Shown here one piece after another: positions 32,354-41,524 of a stretch of DNA of 64,000 nt; the stretch's first letter is position 1; each line of letters begins with the position of its first letter. The DNA is taken from the NCBI GenBank assembly GCA_964593465.1, contig CAZQJY010000002.1, positions 1 through 64,000 on the forward strand. The letters are read 5' to 3'. This stretch comes from Mycosynbacter sp964593465. Lineage in GTDB: Bacteria; Patescibacteriota; Saccharimonadia; Saccharimonadales; Saccharimonadaceae. Both the position numbers and the translations under genes were made by a program. The notes below the pieces were generated by a model that was given only the letters and a program-made list of their open reading frames with translations, had not been told where the DNA came from and did no database searches.

Positions 32354-33592
32354 CTACCTAGTAAGCTTCTCGAGTGCTTTGTCTAGCTGCGGATCACGCC
32401 CGGCATTAAAGTCTTCACTCGTGAGCTCTACTTTTACATCTGGTGCTATGCCATCTTTGGTAATGTTTTTGCCCTTTGGTGTATACCAACGTGCTACAGT
32501 CACCTTGAGTGAATCGCCGTTACTAAGGTCTATGAGCTCTTGCACACTCCCCTTGCCAAATGTTGTTTCACCAACAAGCGTCGCCTTGCCATGGTCTCGC
32601 AGTGCGCCTGCCACAATCTCACTTGCGCTTGCCGAGCCCGCATTGATGAGTACAACTGTTGGCATATCACCTAACACTGCGTTTCTACCGGTACGTAGCT
32701 CCTCTACCACCTTGCCACCACTACGCTCACTCACAGCCACTTCGTTATTCAGCCAAACACCAGCTACCTCTACACCCGCATTCAAGAATCCGCCGCCATT
32801 ACCCCGTAGATCTAATACGACTCCATGCACGTTGCGCTTTTTAAAATCCTCTGCCGCTGAGCGCACTTTAGAACCCGTGTCCGTATCGAAACGGCTTACA
32901 GTAATGACTCCAATGTTATTATCGGCTATTTTTGTTTCCACATCTGGAGCCACAATGCGCTCGCGAGTCACGGATATTTCCTTTGGGTTGCCGTCGCGTA
33001 GCAGCATTAGCTTAACTGTAGTACCAATCTCGCCGCGAATCTTTTTGACAGCTTCGTCAACAGTAGATTTCTCGACAGACTCATCATTGACACCAACAAT
33101 CACATCACCAGCCTGTACGCCAGCTTTAGCCGCTGGCGAATCCGCCAATGGTCGTATAACGGTTAGTTTGCCATTACGCTTACCAAGCTCTGCGCCAATA
33201 CCGCCGCCAATGTCACCGGCCAAATCGTTTCGCAGCTCCTCTGCTTCTTTGCTGCTAAAATACTGCGTATAGTCATCACCAGTCGCCTGCACAAGCCCAC
33301 GATTAGCATACTCTATAAGCTTATTCTCATCCAACTTGCCATCAAACCTCGCATGAAGCTTGCGATAAACCTCTTGTAAAGACGATGTGTCCATAGAAGG
33401 CTGCCCTAAACCCGTCTTAAGGCCAAATTGCGGAGCGATAACACTCGCTAGCTCCGAGCCTCGCGTTCCTGCGATAAACCCTAGCACCAATGCAATTACC
33501 ACTGCACCACCGACAAAAATCCCACTAAATGATGTGTGTGTTTGTTTGTTTTTTGCAGCAGATGAGTGCTGACCTGGCTGATGTTGTGCCAC
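32354..33592 (-). CDS. C-terminal processing peptidase (S41, CtpA-like)
   Basis: 412 residues: N-terminal membrane anchor (about 23-42), a PDZ domain (LADSPAAKAGVQAGDVIVGVN) and a catalytic domain with the SASASE nucleophile serine and the TFGKGSVQ lysine. Such proteases trim or degrade envelope proteins and often regulate peptidoglycan hydrolases. GTG start with GGAGG at 5 bases; TATAAT further upstream. It lies directly behind the CHAP hydrolase gene. Confidence 0.92.
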   Translation of the reverse strand: MAQHQPGQHSSAAKNKQTHTSFSGIFVGGAVVIALVLGFIAGTRGSELASVIAPQFGLKTGLGQPSMDTSSLQEVYRKLHARFDGKLDENKLIEYANRGLVQATGDDYTQYFSSKEAEELRNDLAGDIGGGIGAELGKRNGKLTVIRPLADSPAAKAGVQAGDVIVGVNDESVEKSTVDEAVKKIRGEIGTTVKLMLLRDGNPKEISVTRERIVAPDVETKIADNNIGVITVSRFDTDTGSKVRSAAEDFKKRNVHGVVLDLRGNGGGFLNAGVEVAGVWLNNEVAVSERSGGKVVEELRTGRNAVLGDMPTVVLINAGSASASEIVAGALRDHGKATLVGETTFGKGSVQELIDLSNGDSLKVTVARWYTPKGKNITKDGIAPDVKVELTSEDFNAGRDPQLDKALEKLTR

Positions 33593-33631
33593 TTCTACCT
33601 CCGATTTTTACTATAACCATTATACCCCACC

Positions 33632-33669
33632 ATACAAAAAATAGAGCAGAAATGCTCTATTTTTTGTAT
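33632..33669 (-). terminator. 17-bp terminator hairpin
   Basis: Perfect 17-bp stem with a GAAA loop (TTTC on the minus strand) lying just downstream of the CHAP hydrolase stop. The arms contain an A6/T6 tract that supplies the U-run on either strand. Confidence 0.8.
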
Positions 33670-33676
33670 TCAGGCT

Positions 33677-34849
33677 CTAGAAGTAGATATAGGTTAGGCC
33701 AGATGCAGAACGTGTATACTTGCGATACAAACCGTCCCACTCCAGGTTGTAATCACTCACGGTAATGGTACCATCAGCGTTTACACTTTCGACGTACATC
33801 ACATGGCCATAATAGCCAATCGGCCACATAGCCACTGAGCCTGCACGTGGAGCTGATCCACTAGATATACCATATCGGGCAACCGTTGACGGCCATTGAT
33901 TTGCATTACCCATTCCACCAAAGTGAGGGACAAAGCGACCTGTGCTCGCCACCTTCCATGCAGCATAACTAACGCATTCGCGAGTATATAATCCCCATGG
34001 ATCTACATAAGCATCAAGCGGAGCACTCGCCCATACACCAGGATAACCACCTCCACCAGGCGTACCGGCAGGAATAGAACCACTCCATGAACCACCACTG
34101 GCTGCTGCAGCAGCCGCGGCGGCAGCAGCAGCTGCACGCCTATTCTCTTCTGCCTGAGCAGCCCTTAAACGATCCACTTCTGCGTTGTTGGCGCTGGCCT
34201 TCTGGCGATATGCCTCTTCTTCACCACGTGTCTCTGCTACTACCTTGGCTTTTTCAGCTTCTTTAGATGCCAGCTGCTCACGTTGAGCTTTCTGATTAAT
34301 AATCTCTCGCTCAACTGCTTGCTTTTGCTTTTCAAGCTTCTTTTTGAGCGCCTCTATCTTATCGATAGTGCTATTTAATTTGTTCTGAATTGATATCTGT
34401 TGCGCCTGCTTATCGACAAAATCACCAATCGACTTGCTACTGGCAAGCATTTCCAATGTTGAAGTGTTAGAACTCACATGCATGGCAACAATTGTATCGC
34501 CAAGTGCGGTCTTGTTTTCGCCAATCTGCTTTTCACTCGACTTGATGTCTTTTTCAAACTTATCGTGTCGAGCCTGACTCTTGTCAATCTCTGCCTGTAT
34601 GGCATTTTTCTGGGTCTCTAGCGCATTCAACTCTGCCTGCAGGCTGTCTGCCATACGCCCTACTTGAGCCGCCTGTGCTTCATTCTGTGCAGCTTGCTGT
34701 TGAGCGGCATTAATCTGGGTATCATAATTAGCAAAAACAGTCTTACCAATAGATATAGGAGCAGCAATAGCCATCAATACAGCACACGCAACAAGTGCAG
34801 CTCGTGCCGCAAAAGAAGTTGAAACTGGTGTGGTGGACCGTTGCTTCAT
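33677..34849 (-). CDS. PcsB-like CHAP-domain peptidoglycan hydrolase
   Basis: 390 residues: signal peptide (about 14-40), a long coiled coil (45-240) interrupted like that of PcsB/EnvC, an Ala run, and a C-terminal CHAP amidase/endopeptidase domain with catalytic Cys in TRECVSYAAW and His in YYGHVMYVE. Coiled-coil hydrolases of this kind are held inactive and switched on by FtsEX, encoded just upstream. It cuts septal peptidoglycan outside the membrane. Confidence 0.88.
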   Translation of the reverse strand: MKQRSTTPVSTSFAARAALVACAVLMAIAAPISIGKTVFANYDTQINAAQQQAAQNEAQAAQVGRMADSLQAELNALETQKNAIQAEIDKSQARHDKFEKDIKSSEKQIGENKTALGDTIVAMHVSSNTSTLEMLASSKSIGDFVDKQAQQISIQNKLNSTIDKIEALKKKLEKQKQAVEREIINQKAQREQLASKEAEKAKVVAETRGEEEAYRQKASANNAEVDRLRAAQAEENRRAAAAAAAAAAAASGGSWSGSIPAGTPGGGGYPGVWASAPLDAYVDPWGLYTRECVSYAAWKVASTGRFVPHFGGMGNANQWPSTVARYGISSGSAPRAGSVAMWPIGYYGHVMYVESVNADGTITVSDYNLEWDGLYRKYTRSASGLTYIYF

Positions 34850-34899
34850 TACCCCTATACTAGCATAAGCATAACCATCGAGTCAATAGGCTTATGCTT

Positions 34900-35886
34900 T
34901 TAAATTTTGAGGTATTTACGTGTCGCAAGAAGCGAAGAGATGATACCAATCACCGCACCGATTAAAATCATCGCGGGCAAGACAAAACCAATATAGGTGA
35001 TTACGCTGTTGAGGGTATTGCCCACCATCACTCCGTAGCTTTCAAGCTTTGGCTGCGCAGCATATAGCGCCAAGATACTCAATCCTGTAGCTAGCACTGC
35101 AGCAATAAATCCGTATACTACTGCTTCGACAATAAATGGCCCTCTGATAAATCCCCTATCCGCGCCAATGAGCTTCATCATCTCTATTTCTTCTTTTCGA
35201 TTAAAAATAGCCATACGGATTGTATTGAAGACTATTAATGACGAGATTACAATCAACACCACGCTTACCGCAAGCCCTACCTTGCCAACAAAGCTCACCA
35301 TGCGCGCGATATCGTCAATCACCTGTTTTGACTCATTGCCTTCGAAAGACGGAGGTATGTTCGGGTCTTGATACTTAACAAACAGCTTGTTCTCTTTGAC
35401 AAACTCAGACAGTGCTGAAGTATCGGCAAGATCTACTACATTTACACGAAAAACTCCCGGAAACTTCGCATCTGACACCCGGAGCGCCTTAAGCGTCTGC
35501 GGGCTGTCCTTGTACTGTCGCGCAAACTCTTCGTAAGCCTCTTCTGGCATCACGTATGACACAGTTGTCACACCTTCAATATTTTTGAGGTCGCTAGCGA
35601 TTTGCCGTATTTCTTTTTCCGGTGTATCAGACTGCACATACAACGACATGTCAACCTGATCTCGTACTCCCACCAAGCTATCCGATAGAACGTTTTGCGC
35701 CAAAACTGTCAACATGATAACAGAGAGAGTCAATGTCATCATCGCAGTAGCAGCAATCGTGAGCCAAGCGTTACGACTAAAGTTATTGATACCATAGCGA
35801 CACATACGCATAAATGTCAGCCACTGGCGACGGCGACGCTTATTCGAGGCGAGTGCTTTGGAGCTGATCTTCTTTTGACGGCTCAT
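34900..35886 (-). CDS. ftsX: FtsX, division ABC-transporter-like permease
   Basis: A 328-residue membrane protein with one N-terminal segment (about 44-64), an extracytoplasmic domain of about 100 residues (the hydrolase contact), then three segments in the FtsX C-terminal fold. The cytoplasmic coupling region FNRKEEIEMMKLIGAD is typical. The start overlaps ftsE by 4 bp. FtsEX transmits ATP hydrolysis to the outer hydrolase rather than transporting a substrate. Confidence 0.9.
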   Translation of the reverse strand: MSRQKKISSKALASNKRRRRQWLTFMRMCRYGINNFSRNAWLTIAATAMMTLTLSVIMLTVLAQNVLSDSLVGVRDQVDMSLYVQSDTPEKEIRQIASDLKNIEGVTTVSYVMPEEAYEEFARQYKDSPQTLKALRVSDAKFPGVFRVNVVDLADTSALSEFVKENKLFVKYQDPNIPPSFEGNESKQVIDDIARMVSFVGKVGLAVSVVLIVISSLIVFNTIRMAIFNRKEEIEMMKLIGADRGFIRGPFIVEAVVYGFIAAVLATGLSILALYAAQPKLESYGVMVGNTLNSVITYIGFVLPAMILIGAVIGIISSLLATRKYLKI

Positions 35887-36566
35887 TGCTTATAGCTCCC
35901 TTCGTCCTGGTCACTTGTAATCTTGCCGTGCTCAAGTGTAATCACTCGTCTCTTGAGCTTATTGACAATTTCTACATTGTGAGTCGTCAACAATACCGTT
36001 GTACCGTAACGATTAATTTTTTCAAGTAGCTTCACGATATCCCAGCTGTGTCGCGGGTCCAGGTTACCCGTTGGCTCATCGGCAATAAGAATTTTGGGTT
36101 GGCGCACAATCGCACGTGCGATTGCTACACGCTGACGCTCACCGCCAGAAAGTTGGCGCGGAAAGCTCTTTTCCTTACCTTTGAGTCCCACAAGCTCTAT
36201 GACTTTTGGGACAGTTGACTTGATCTCACGGTTTGTCATGCCTGCAATCTCTAGTGCGAAGGCAATATTTTCGTAGACAGTACGCTGCGGTAGCAGCTTG
36301 AAATCCTGAAATACCACGCCAATTTTACGTCGCAGCAGCGGTATATGTTTATCTTTGAGATTGTCGTAGTCTATACCGCCTACGACGATCTTGCCACTAC
36401 TCGGCTTCTCTTCTCGCGTCAGTAACTTGAGCAAGGTAGACTTACCTGCACCACTTGTGCCCACAAGTATGACAAACTCCTTGGGGTGGATATGGAGACT
36501 GACACGATTGAGCGCAGGTTTAGTGGCTTTGCCGTATGTTTTTGTAACCCTATCTAATAAAATCAT
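35883..36566 (-). CDS. ftsE: FtsE, division ATPase
   Basis: ABC ATPase of 227 residues: Walker A GTSGAGKST, signature LSGGERQR, Walker B ILIADEPTGNLD and the H-loop TTHN. The FtsE-type opening (ILLDRVTKTYGKATKPALNRV) and fused order with ftsX define it. The gene is read from TGGTATAAT located 8 bases before its ATG, the head of an operon that continues through ftsX and the CHAP hydrolase. Confidence 0.92.
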   Translation of the reverse strand: MILLDRVTKTYGKATKPALNRVSLHIHPKEFVILVGTSGAGKSTLLKLLTREEKPSSGKIVVGGIDYDNLKDKHIPLLRRKIGVVFQDFKLLPQRTVYENIAFALEIAGMTNREIKSTVPKVIELVGLKGKEKSFPRQLSGGERQRVAIARAIVRQPKILIADEPTGNLDPRHSWDIVKLLEKINRYGTTVLLTTHNVEIVNKLKRRVITLEHGKITSDQDEGSYKQ

Positions 36567-36574
36567 TACTTATC

Positions 36575-36583
36575 ATTATACCA
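36575..36583 (-). promoter_or_regulatory. extended -10 of the ftsEX operon (leaderless)
   Basis: TGG + TATAAT (36575-36580), ATG 8 bases downstream; the same nine bases occur before rsmH. Confidence 0.6.
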
Positions 36584-36595
36584 TAAGCACAGCAC

Positions 36596-36625
36596 AAAAA
36601 ATCGACCCCGCATCTGCGGGGTCGA
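36596..36625 (-). terminator. terminator of the surface-protein gene
   Basis: TCGACCCCGCA pairs with TGCGGGGTCGA (11 bp, 2-nt loop), followed on the minus strand by six Ts. Confidence 0.9.
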
Positions 36626-36659
36626 AATCTTGGCTGTGCTGCCGGCTAGTTAGTTTCTA

Positions 36660-37994
36660 CTAAAACTTGCGTCCTGCGAGTTTCTTACGAACAACTGTAC
36701 CGATAGTCAGCGCTGCACCTGCACCAAGCATTGCGATTGCAAGTGTTTGGTAGAGAGCTACGTTGTCACCAGTTTCTGCGAGTGTGTCTCCTGCAGGAGT
36801 ATCACTAGCTGTGTCTTCTGCACACTGCAGACCACCTTCAGCCATCTCTGCAGACGCGCTAACTGGCAAGATGTTAGTATCAATCAAGTCCAGAGCAATA
36901 GGACTGCTATTACCACCAAGTGAAATCTTGAGGTGGAGCAGTGACATACTACCACTTGCACTTGTGCCATCTTCTGCTACTTCTTCCTGTGTGTCACCGA
37001 TTGAGAACTCAACATCCAAGAAACCGTTACTTGGAAGGCCGCCGAGGTTTATACCTGTTGGAGTCTCAAGTACTGGGTATGTTTGTTCTGTGCTGTCTAC
37101 TGGGTTCGTGACAGTAAGCGTCATAAGACTATTACGAACAAACTCTACACTAGCACCACCTGGCTGACCAGAAGCTGTAGCTGTAACAGTTGGCGTACCA
37201 AGGATGTTAAGCTTCAACCATTTTGTGAGTTCGATTTCGATTGGACGTACACCAGCTTCAGCTTGGATCGCACGTGAGTCGTTCTCACCTTCAGCAGCAA
37301 CAAGTCGAGTTTCTGTGTCGACATTAAGTGCACTTAGGTGGAAGATTCTACCGAGGTCAAAGTTGAAAGGAAGGCTTGCACCTATAGCAGTCGTATCACC
37401 AATCGTAATCTCGCCCAATGAAGAGGTTGCTTTCGAGAGTGGTGTATCAACTGCACTACATACATCTGTACCGTTCCAGTTAGACAAAGCGCTCACATTT
37501 GGACCTTCAAATGCAACTAGTGGTGAAACATCGACGCCAAATAGGCTATCCTCTACTGTTTGACCATTGTTAGTATTTGAATCAGATGCTGCTGAGATTG
37601 AGAAATCCTCAAGGTCAACAATACCGAGTACGTTACCACGCAGCGAGCTTGCTTGTGCGGTAGCCGCTGGATTTGCTGTTGAGTCTACAGTACTCTGTGC
37701 GCCACCAAATTCAACATCCACAAGAGCAGACTGTGTAGACTGGCTCAAGCCAGGAATCTCTAAGAAGTTGAGTTGCGATAGTGCTGAGCTACCCTGGAGT
37801 CGCAATGCTGCGAAGTCACCAATACTACCCTTTGCTTCCGCCTTAAAGTCAACTGGAGGCAAGGCCGCGTGTGCTTTTTGCGAATCAATCGCGAGTGCAC
37901 CTGCGATAGTTGTTACTGCAAGTGCGCCTGCGATTGCTACACGTGTAGCTTTCACCGCAAACGCCGAATCTATAGTTCGTTTGTTGTGTTTCAT
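36660..37994 (-). CDS. secreted cell-wall-anchored protein with LAETG sorting signal
   Basis: 444 residues: signal peptide at about 18-42 with an ALA-type cleavage region, a Ser/Thr/Ala-rich exported domain, and a C-terminal cell-wall sorting signal, LAETG at 405-409, followed by a hydrophobic segment and VRKKLAGRKF. LAxTG is the pentapeptide of class E sortases. A sortase gene starts divergently 425 bp away. The domain itself is unrecognised and contains repeated beta-rich stretches. It has a strong promoter, long leader and strong terminator, suggesting an abundant product. Confidence 0.82.
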   Translation of the reverse strand: MKHNKRTIDSAFAVKATRVAIAGALAVTTIAGALAIDSQKAHAALPPVDFKAEAKGSIGDFAALRLQGSSALSQLNFLEIPGLSQSTQSALVDVEFGGAQSTVDSTANPAATAQASSLRGNVLGIVDLEDFSISAASDSNTNNGQTVEDSLFGVDVSPLVAFEGPNVSALSNWNGTDVCSAVDTPLSKATSSLGEITIGDTTAIGASLPFNFDLGRIFHLSALNVDTETRLVAAEGENDSRAIQAEAGVRPIEIELTKWLKLNILGTPTVTATASGQPGGASVEFVRNSLMTLTVTNPVDSTEQTYPVLETPTGINLGGLPSNGFLDVEFSIGDTQEEVAEDGTSASGSMSLLHLKISLGGNSSPIALDLIDTNILPVSASAEMAEGGLQCAEDTASDTPAGDTLAETGDNVALYQTLAIAMLGAGAALTIGTVVRKKLAGRKF

Positions 37995-38159
37995 TGTGTT
38001 TATATACCCTTTTATTCAAAATGTTCTGTTTGTCTACGAACAGGATACGCTCCTGCTGGCGTGTGTCTGAAATTGAATAATCCCACTACTCTCTTTTTTT
38101 CTTTTTCCCCAATCTTTGTGTTATTCCAGCTCGGCTTTATGCGCAAGCTTAATGTCCCT

Positions 38160-38188
38160 AGTCTATTGATATAAAAAGCTTATGTCAA
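38160..38188 (-). promoter_or_regulatory. promoter of the surface-protein gene
   Basis: TTGACA (38183-38188), 17-bp spacer, TAGACT (38160-38165). Confidence 0.75.
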
Positions 38189-38325
38189 TACTTTTTTTGA
38201 CTTTTTTACGAATATTACTTTTTTACTCTAGTAATTTCGCACACATAACGTAGTTTCAATTACAATCGCTTCTTATTTTAACTTGTCACTGCATGACCTA
38301 TAGTATATTACGCATGTGAAATGCC

Positions 38326-38356
38326 TTGACACTCGTCTATTGCAACATGCTATTAT
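38326..38356 (+). promoter_or_regulatory. sortase promoter
   Basis: TTGACA, 19-bp spacer, and extended TGC + TATTAT; the leader is about 55 nt. Confidence 0.6.
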
Positions 38357-38419
38357 AGTAGTGGTTATAACGAAATACCATAAATCAAAAGTATTTTAAT
38401 AAAAAAGAGAAACAAAACG

Positions 38420-39046
38420 GTGGCACTAAAAATTAAACGAAAACTTAGCTGGAAGCAAAAGTCGATACTGGCGACTGGCGTACTTTTTATGGGTAGCGGA
38501 GGCTACTTACTGTCTGTGATTCTAGCTCCAGAACAATCCCCAACACAACAAGTAATTGCTAAAAAAACAGAATGGAACAAGCCTATCGAGGCACCGTCAG
38601 TTGATGACGATCGTATTTATGTACCAAAACTCAAACTCAACCTCACTTATCGCAGTGGTGGCGAAGCCGTACTCAATGATCATGCGTGGTGGCGTCACCC
38701 AGATCGTGGCAGCCCAGCATCTGGTGGCAACTTTATTCTTGCGGCACATCGTTTCGTAGTAGGACTAACACATAGCGAAACTACACGACGCTCACCTTTT
38801 TATCATGTTGATGATCTGCACGTTGGCAATCATGTCTATGTAGATCACAAAGGCGTCCGCTATAAGTACGAAATTACTAAAAAGTTCAAAGTAGAACCGA
38901 CTCAGACTGAGATCGAGAATCCAAGCAAAGAGCCTATTATGACAATCTATACGTGCGACAAGCTTGGCCACGAAAAGGGCCGCGAAGTTCTCATAGCCAA
39001 ACAAGTAGCAAAAGATGTCGATATCTCCCAAGACCTTGAGGAGTAA
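38420..39046 (+). CDS. sortase (class E/D-like)
   Basis: 208-residue transpeptidase with an N-terminal membrane anchor (about 14-32) and a sortase barrel. The catalytic His is in FILAAHRF, the Cys in TIYTCDKLGHEKGREVL, and the Arg of the triad is probably the one in that last stretch. It should cleave LAETG of the neighbouring surface protein and join it to cell wall. GTG start with a weak AAAAGAG. Confidence 0.88.
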   Translation: MALKIKRKLSWKQKSILATGVLFMGSGGYLLSVILAPEQSPTQQVIAKKTEWNKPIEAPSVDDDRIYVPKLKLNLTYRSGGEAVLNDHAWWRHPDRGSPASGGNFILAAHRFVVGLTHSETTRRSPFYHVDDLHVGNHVYVDHKGVRYKYEITKKFKVEPTQTEIENPSKEPIMTIYTCDKLGHEKGREVLIAKQVAKDVDISQDLEE

Positions 39047-39061
39047 AGACGACCAAACTAG

Positions 39062-39436
39062 CTAATCATCATTGTAGCCAGGTGGCTCAGGAATCTTTAC
39101 GGGATTCTTACGCCGATACCTGGCTACAAAACGTTCAAACACAATCGTTGCGAATGGCACATTACCCGCAGCGAACGCAAATACGATACGCTTCCATCCC
39201 CATTCCATGCTACGCGCCAATACGATTACAAATGTCAGATACACAAGCAACACCGTGCCATGCACTGTACCTGCAATCGACACTGCGATGTCTGCGCCAG
39301 AGATGCCAGCATTCCGAACTATGATTGAGCCAATTAGTGCCGCCCAGGTACATGCTTCTGTCCATGCAGCCAAACGAAATAACATCCAAGCATCAGCATC
39401 CGAGAACCAATGCATTGCATTATAGATATTCGTCAT
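39062..39436 (-). CDS. DUF3817 membrane protein
   Basis: A 124-residue protein with three membrane segments and the family-type FRLAAWTEACTWA opening and IAGTVHGTVLLVYL segment (GxxHG). DUF3817 proteins are small integral membrane proteins of unknown role. The ATG at 39436 is 1 base after the prfB stop (TAGCATG), so it is translated in the prfB operon. Confidence 0.72.
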   Translation of the reverse strand: MTNIYNAMHWFSDADAWMLFRLAAWTEACTWAALIGSIIVRNAGISGADIAVSIAGTVHGTVLLVYLTFVIVLARSMEWGWKRIVFAFAAGNVPFATIVFERFVARYRRKNPVKIPEPPGYNDD

Positions 39437-39437
39437 G

Positions 39438-40526
39438 CTATTTTTTATTTGCAACAGACATCTCCAGATACGCATCTATAAGGCCGTCTATTTTTCCGTC
39501 TAGCACGCTTGTCGGATCTTTCTCTTCATATTTTGTGCGCGTATCTTTCACGAGTGAGTACGGATGCAGCACATAATTACGAATCTGTGAGCCCCAGTTC
39601 GCAGATTCCCCTGCCTGCAAATCCGTTATCGATGCTGTATGTTGTTCCAGCTGTAATTGTGCAAGCTTAGAGCGCAAGATTTTCATGGCTGTCTCACGAT
39701 TCTGAATCTGGCTACGCTCATTTTGAATTGCCACAACTATACCTGTAGGTAAATGTGTAATGCGTACAGCACTATCGGTAGTATTTACGCTCTGACCGCC
39801 ATGGCCACCACTACGATATACATCCACCTTGAGATCTTTGTCTTCGACCTGCACTTCATCTGGTGTCTCAATCTGCGGCAATACCTCTACCAGTGCAAAG
39901 CTAGTCTGGCGTAGATTGTCGCTATTGAAGGGACTCAGCCGTACAAGCCGATGCACACCATGCTCACCTCGCAGTTTGCCATATGCGTATGTACCCACAA
40001 TCTCAATCACACTTGTTTTGACGCCAGCCTCCTCGCCGCTTGAACGCTCCACACTCGTCGTCTCCATGCCAGCCCTCTCTGCCCATCGTAGATACATACG
40101 TTCAAGCATTTCTGTGAAGTCCTGCGCATCTGTACCACCAACACCTGCACTTAATCGTATAATCGCATTGTGATTATCAAATTTACCTGTAAAGCGCAGT
40201 GATTTCCGTAGCTCATCCAACTGTAACTGCATAGCATCTATCTGTCGCTCAAACTCTGGCAGTAGACTATCATCGCCCAGCTCCATCAGTTCATCAATAT
40301 CATCTAGCTGCGAGCGTAACGTTAGCCAAGGAGCTACTTCGCCATCAAGTTTGGCAAATTGCTGATTTACTTCTTTGGCATGCGTAGGATTGTTCCAAAG
40401 CTCAGGACTTGCAATCTGAGCTTCATACTCATCACGTAACTGGTGCTTGCTAGCAATACCAAGCTTCTCAAACAGCGCTTGGTAGTGTTCTCGAAGTGCA
40501 GCTAGTTTTTTGTGAAGCTGCTGCAT
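39438..40526 (-). CDS. prfB: Peptide chain release factor 2
   Basis: 362 residues with the GGQ peptidyl-transferase motif (SGGHGGQSVNTTDSAVR) and the SPF codon-reading tripeptide (VRLSPFNSD) that defines RF2, reading UGA and UAA. The reading frame is continuous: there is no programmed frameshift site near codon 25, common in other bacteria. Its presence supports use of UGA as stop in this genome. It abuts the M48 gene. Confidence 0.95.
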   Translation of the reverse strand: MQQLHKKLAALREHYQALFEKLGIASKHQLRDEYEAQIASPELWNNPTHAKEVNQQFAKLDGEVAPWLTLRSQLDDIDELMELGDDSLLPEFERQIDAMQLQLDELRKSLRFTGKFDNHNAIIRLSAGVGGTDAQDFTEMLERMYLRWAERAGMETTSVERSSGEEAGVKTSVIEIVGTYAYGKLRGEHGVHRLVRLSPFNSDNLRQTSFALVEVLPQIETPDEVQVEDKDLKVDVYRSGGHGGQSVNTTDSAVRITHLPTGIVVAIQNERSQIQNRETAMKILRSKLAQLQLEQHTASITDLQAGESANWGSQIRNYVLHPYSLVKDTRTKYEEKDPTSVLDGKIDGLIDAYLEMSVANKK

Positions 40527-41498
40527 CTATCCCTCTTTTATATCTTGCTCAAGCAGCTTAGAAGCTTTTTTACTCTCCATGGATTTAGCTGGAATACTCA
40601 GTGCTGCAGCTTTTGCATCAATATGCTGCAAACGTCGCACTAAAAACGGATGGCTACCAAACGTCTGCGTAAAACGATTAAAAAAGTTATTTGTCATATA
40701 CACCTGCCACTGTCGTGCCACATCATTAAATGACTTAGCTACATCCGGACCAACATGCACACCTATGAGAGATTCTTTGACTAACTCTTTGTCCTGTAAG
40801 TAGCAAAGTGCGAGTCTGTCTGCAGTATACTCTGCGCGACGGCTCCAAAAATCAAGCATCCAGCTATTGAATGTACCTATTACAGGCACCATGCGCAGTA
40901 AATTCAAATACGTACCTATTTGTGTATGATGATATTTTACATGCGCCATTTCATGCACTACTACAGCCTTCAACTGATCATGTGTTAGCCAGCGGATAGA
41001 GCCAGAATTCAAAACGATTGTGTATGGCGAGGCAAACCCAAATGCATAGGCGTTGATAACTGGGTCTTGTGTCACCATAATTTCTACCCGCGGCATACGC
41101 AAATCCTTGGCCACCTTGTTGCTCCATTCGCGCAACCAAGCATAGTCACTATACTCTACCTGCAACGCATTACCTAACATCTGCTGACGCATCATGCGGA
41201 TAATTATCAAGAGAATCCCTAGGCTCACTGCTACCACTATCCCTGCTCCTATGATATTACCCATTAGCTCTACCGTTGGGTCACCCACCTCAGTAGATTC
41301 TTCAACCGCCTCTATGCCATAGATAAGCGAGGCAAGGCTTGTCAGGAACACGAGTGCCATCAGCCCTAGCGATGCCATTATGCCAATCACCAGAACAACA
41401 TAATCCGCTGGCTCATTCGCCAACTTGACAGCCGAGTGCTCGTTTAGTGCCGGCGGCTGGGCTGGCGAGTCTGTATCTGTCGGTTCATCCTGACGCAT
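40527..41498 (-). CDS. HtpX-like M48 membrane metalloprotease
   Basis: 323 residues, two N-terminal membrane segments (about 31-55 and 78-102), then the zinc motif HEMAH and the downstream glutamate in SRRAEYTADRLAL. The C-terminal FGSHPFLVRRL is typical. HtpX-type enzymes degrade misfolded membrane proteins. GAGGAGG lies 5 bases before the ATG. The stop abuts prfB. Confidence 0.88.
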   Translation of the reverse strand: MRQDEPTDTDSPAQPPALNEHSAVKLANEPADYVVLVIGIMASLGLMALVFLTSLASLIYGIEAVEESTEVGDPTVELMGNIIGAGIVVAVSLGILLIIIRMMRQQMLGNALQVEYSDYAWLREWSNKVAKDLRMPRVEIMVTQDPVINAYAFGFASPYTIVLNSGSIRWLTHDQLKAVVVHEMAHVKYHHTQIGTYLNLLRMVPVIGTFNSWMLDFWSRRAEYTADRLALCYLQDKELVKESLIGVHVGPDVAKSFNDVARQWQVYMTNNFFNRFTQTFGSHPFLVRRLQHIDAKAAALSIPAKSMESKKASKLLEQDIKEG

Positions 41499-41524
41499 CG
41501 TTCCTCCTCTTTATTACTCCTATT

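Larger units (their letters stand above)
37995..38419. other. divergent regulatory region, surface protein / sortase
   Basis: No gene. On the minus strand TTGACA-17-TAGACT (38160-38188) gives a leader of about 160 nt in front of the surface protein. Within it TCCTGTTCGT/ACGAACAGGA-type and CAGGA/TCCTG segments offer alternative hairpins, followed by AAAGGG. On the plus strand TTGACA (38326-38331), 19 bp and TGC-TATTAT (38351-38356) serve the sortase. AT-rich between. Confidence 0.65.
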
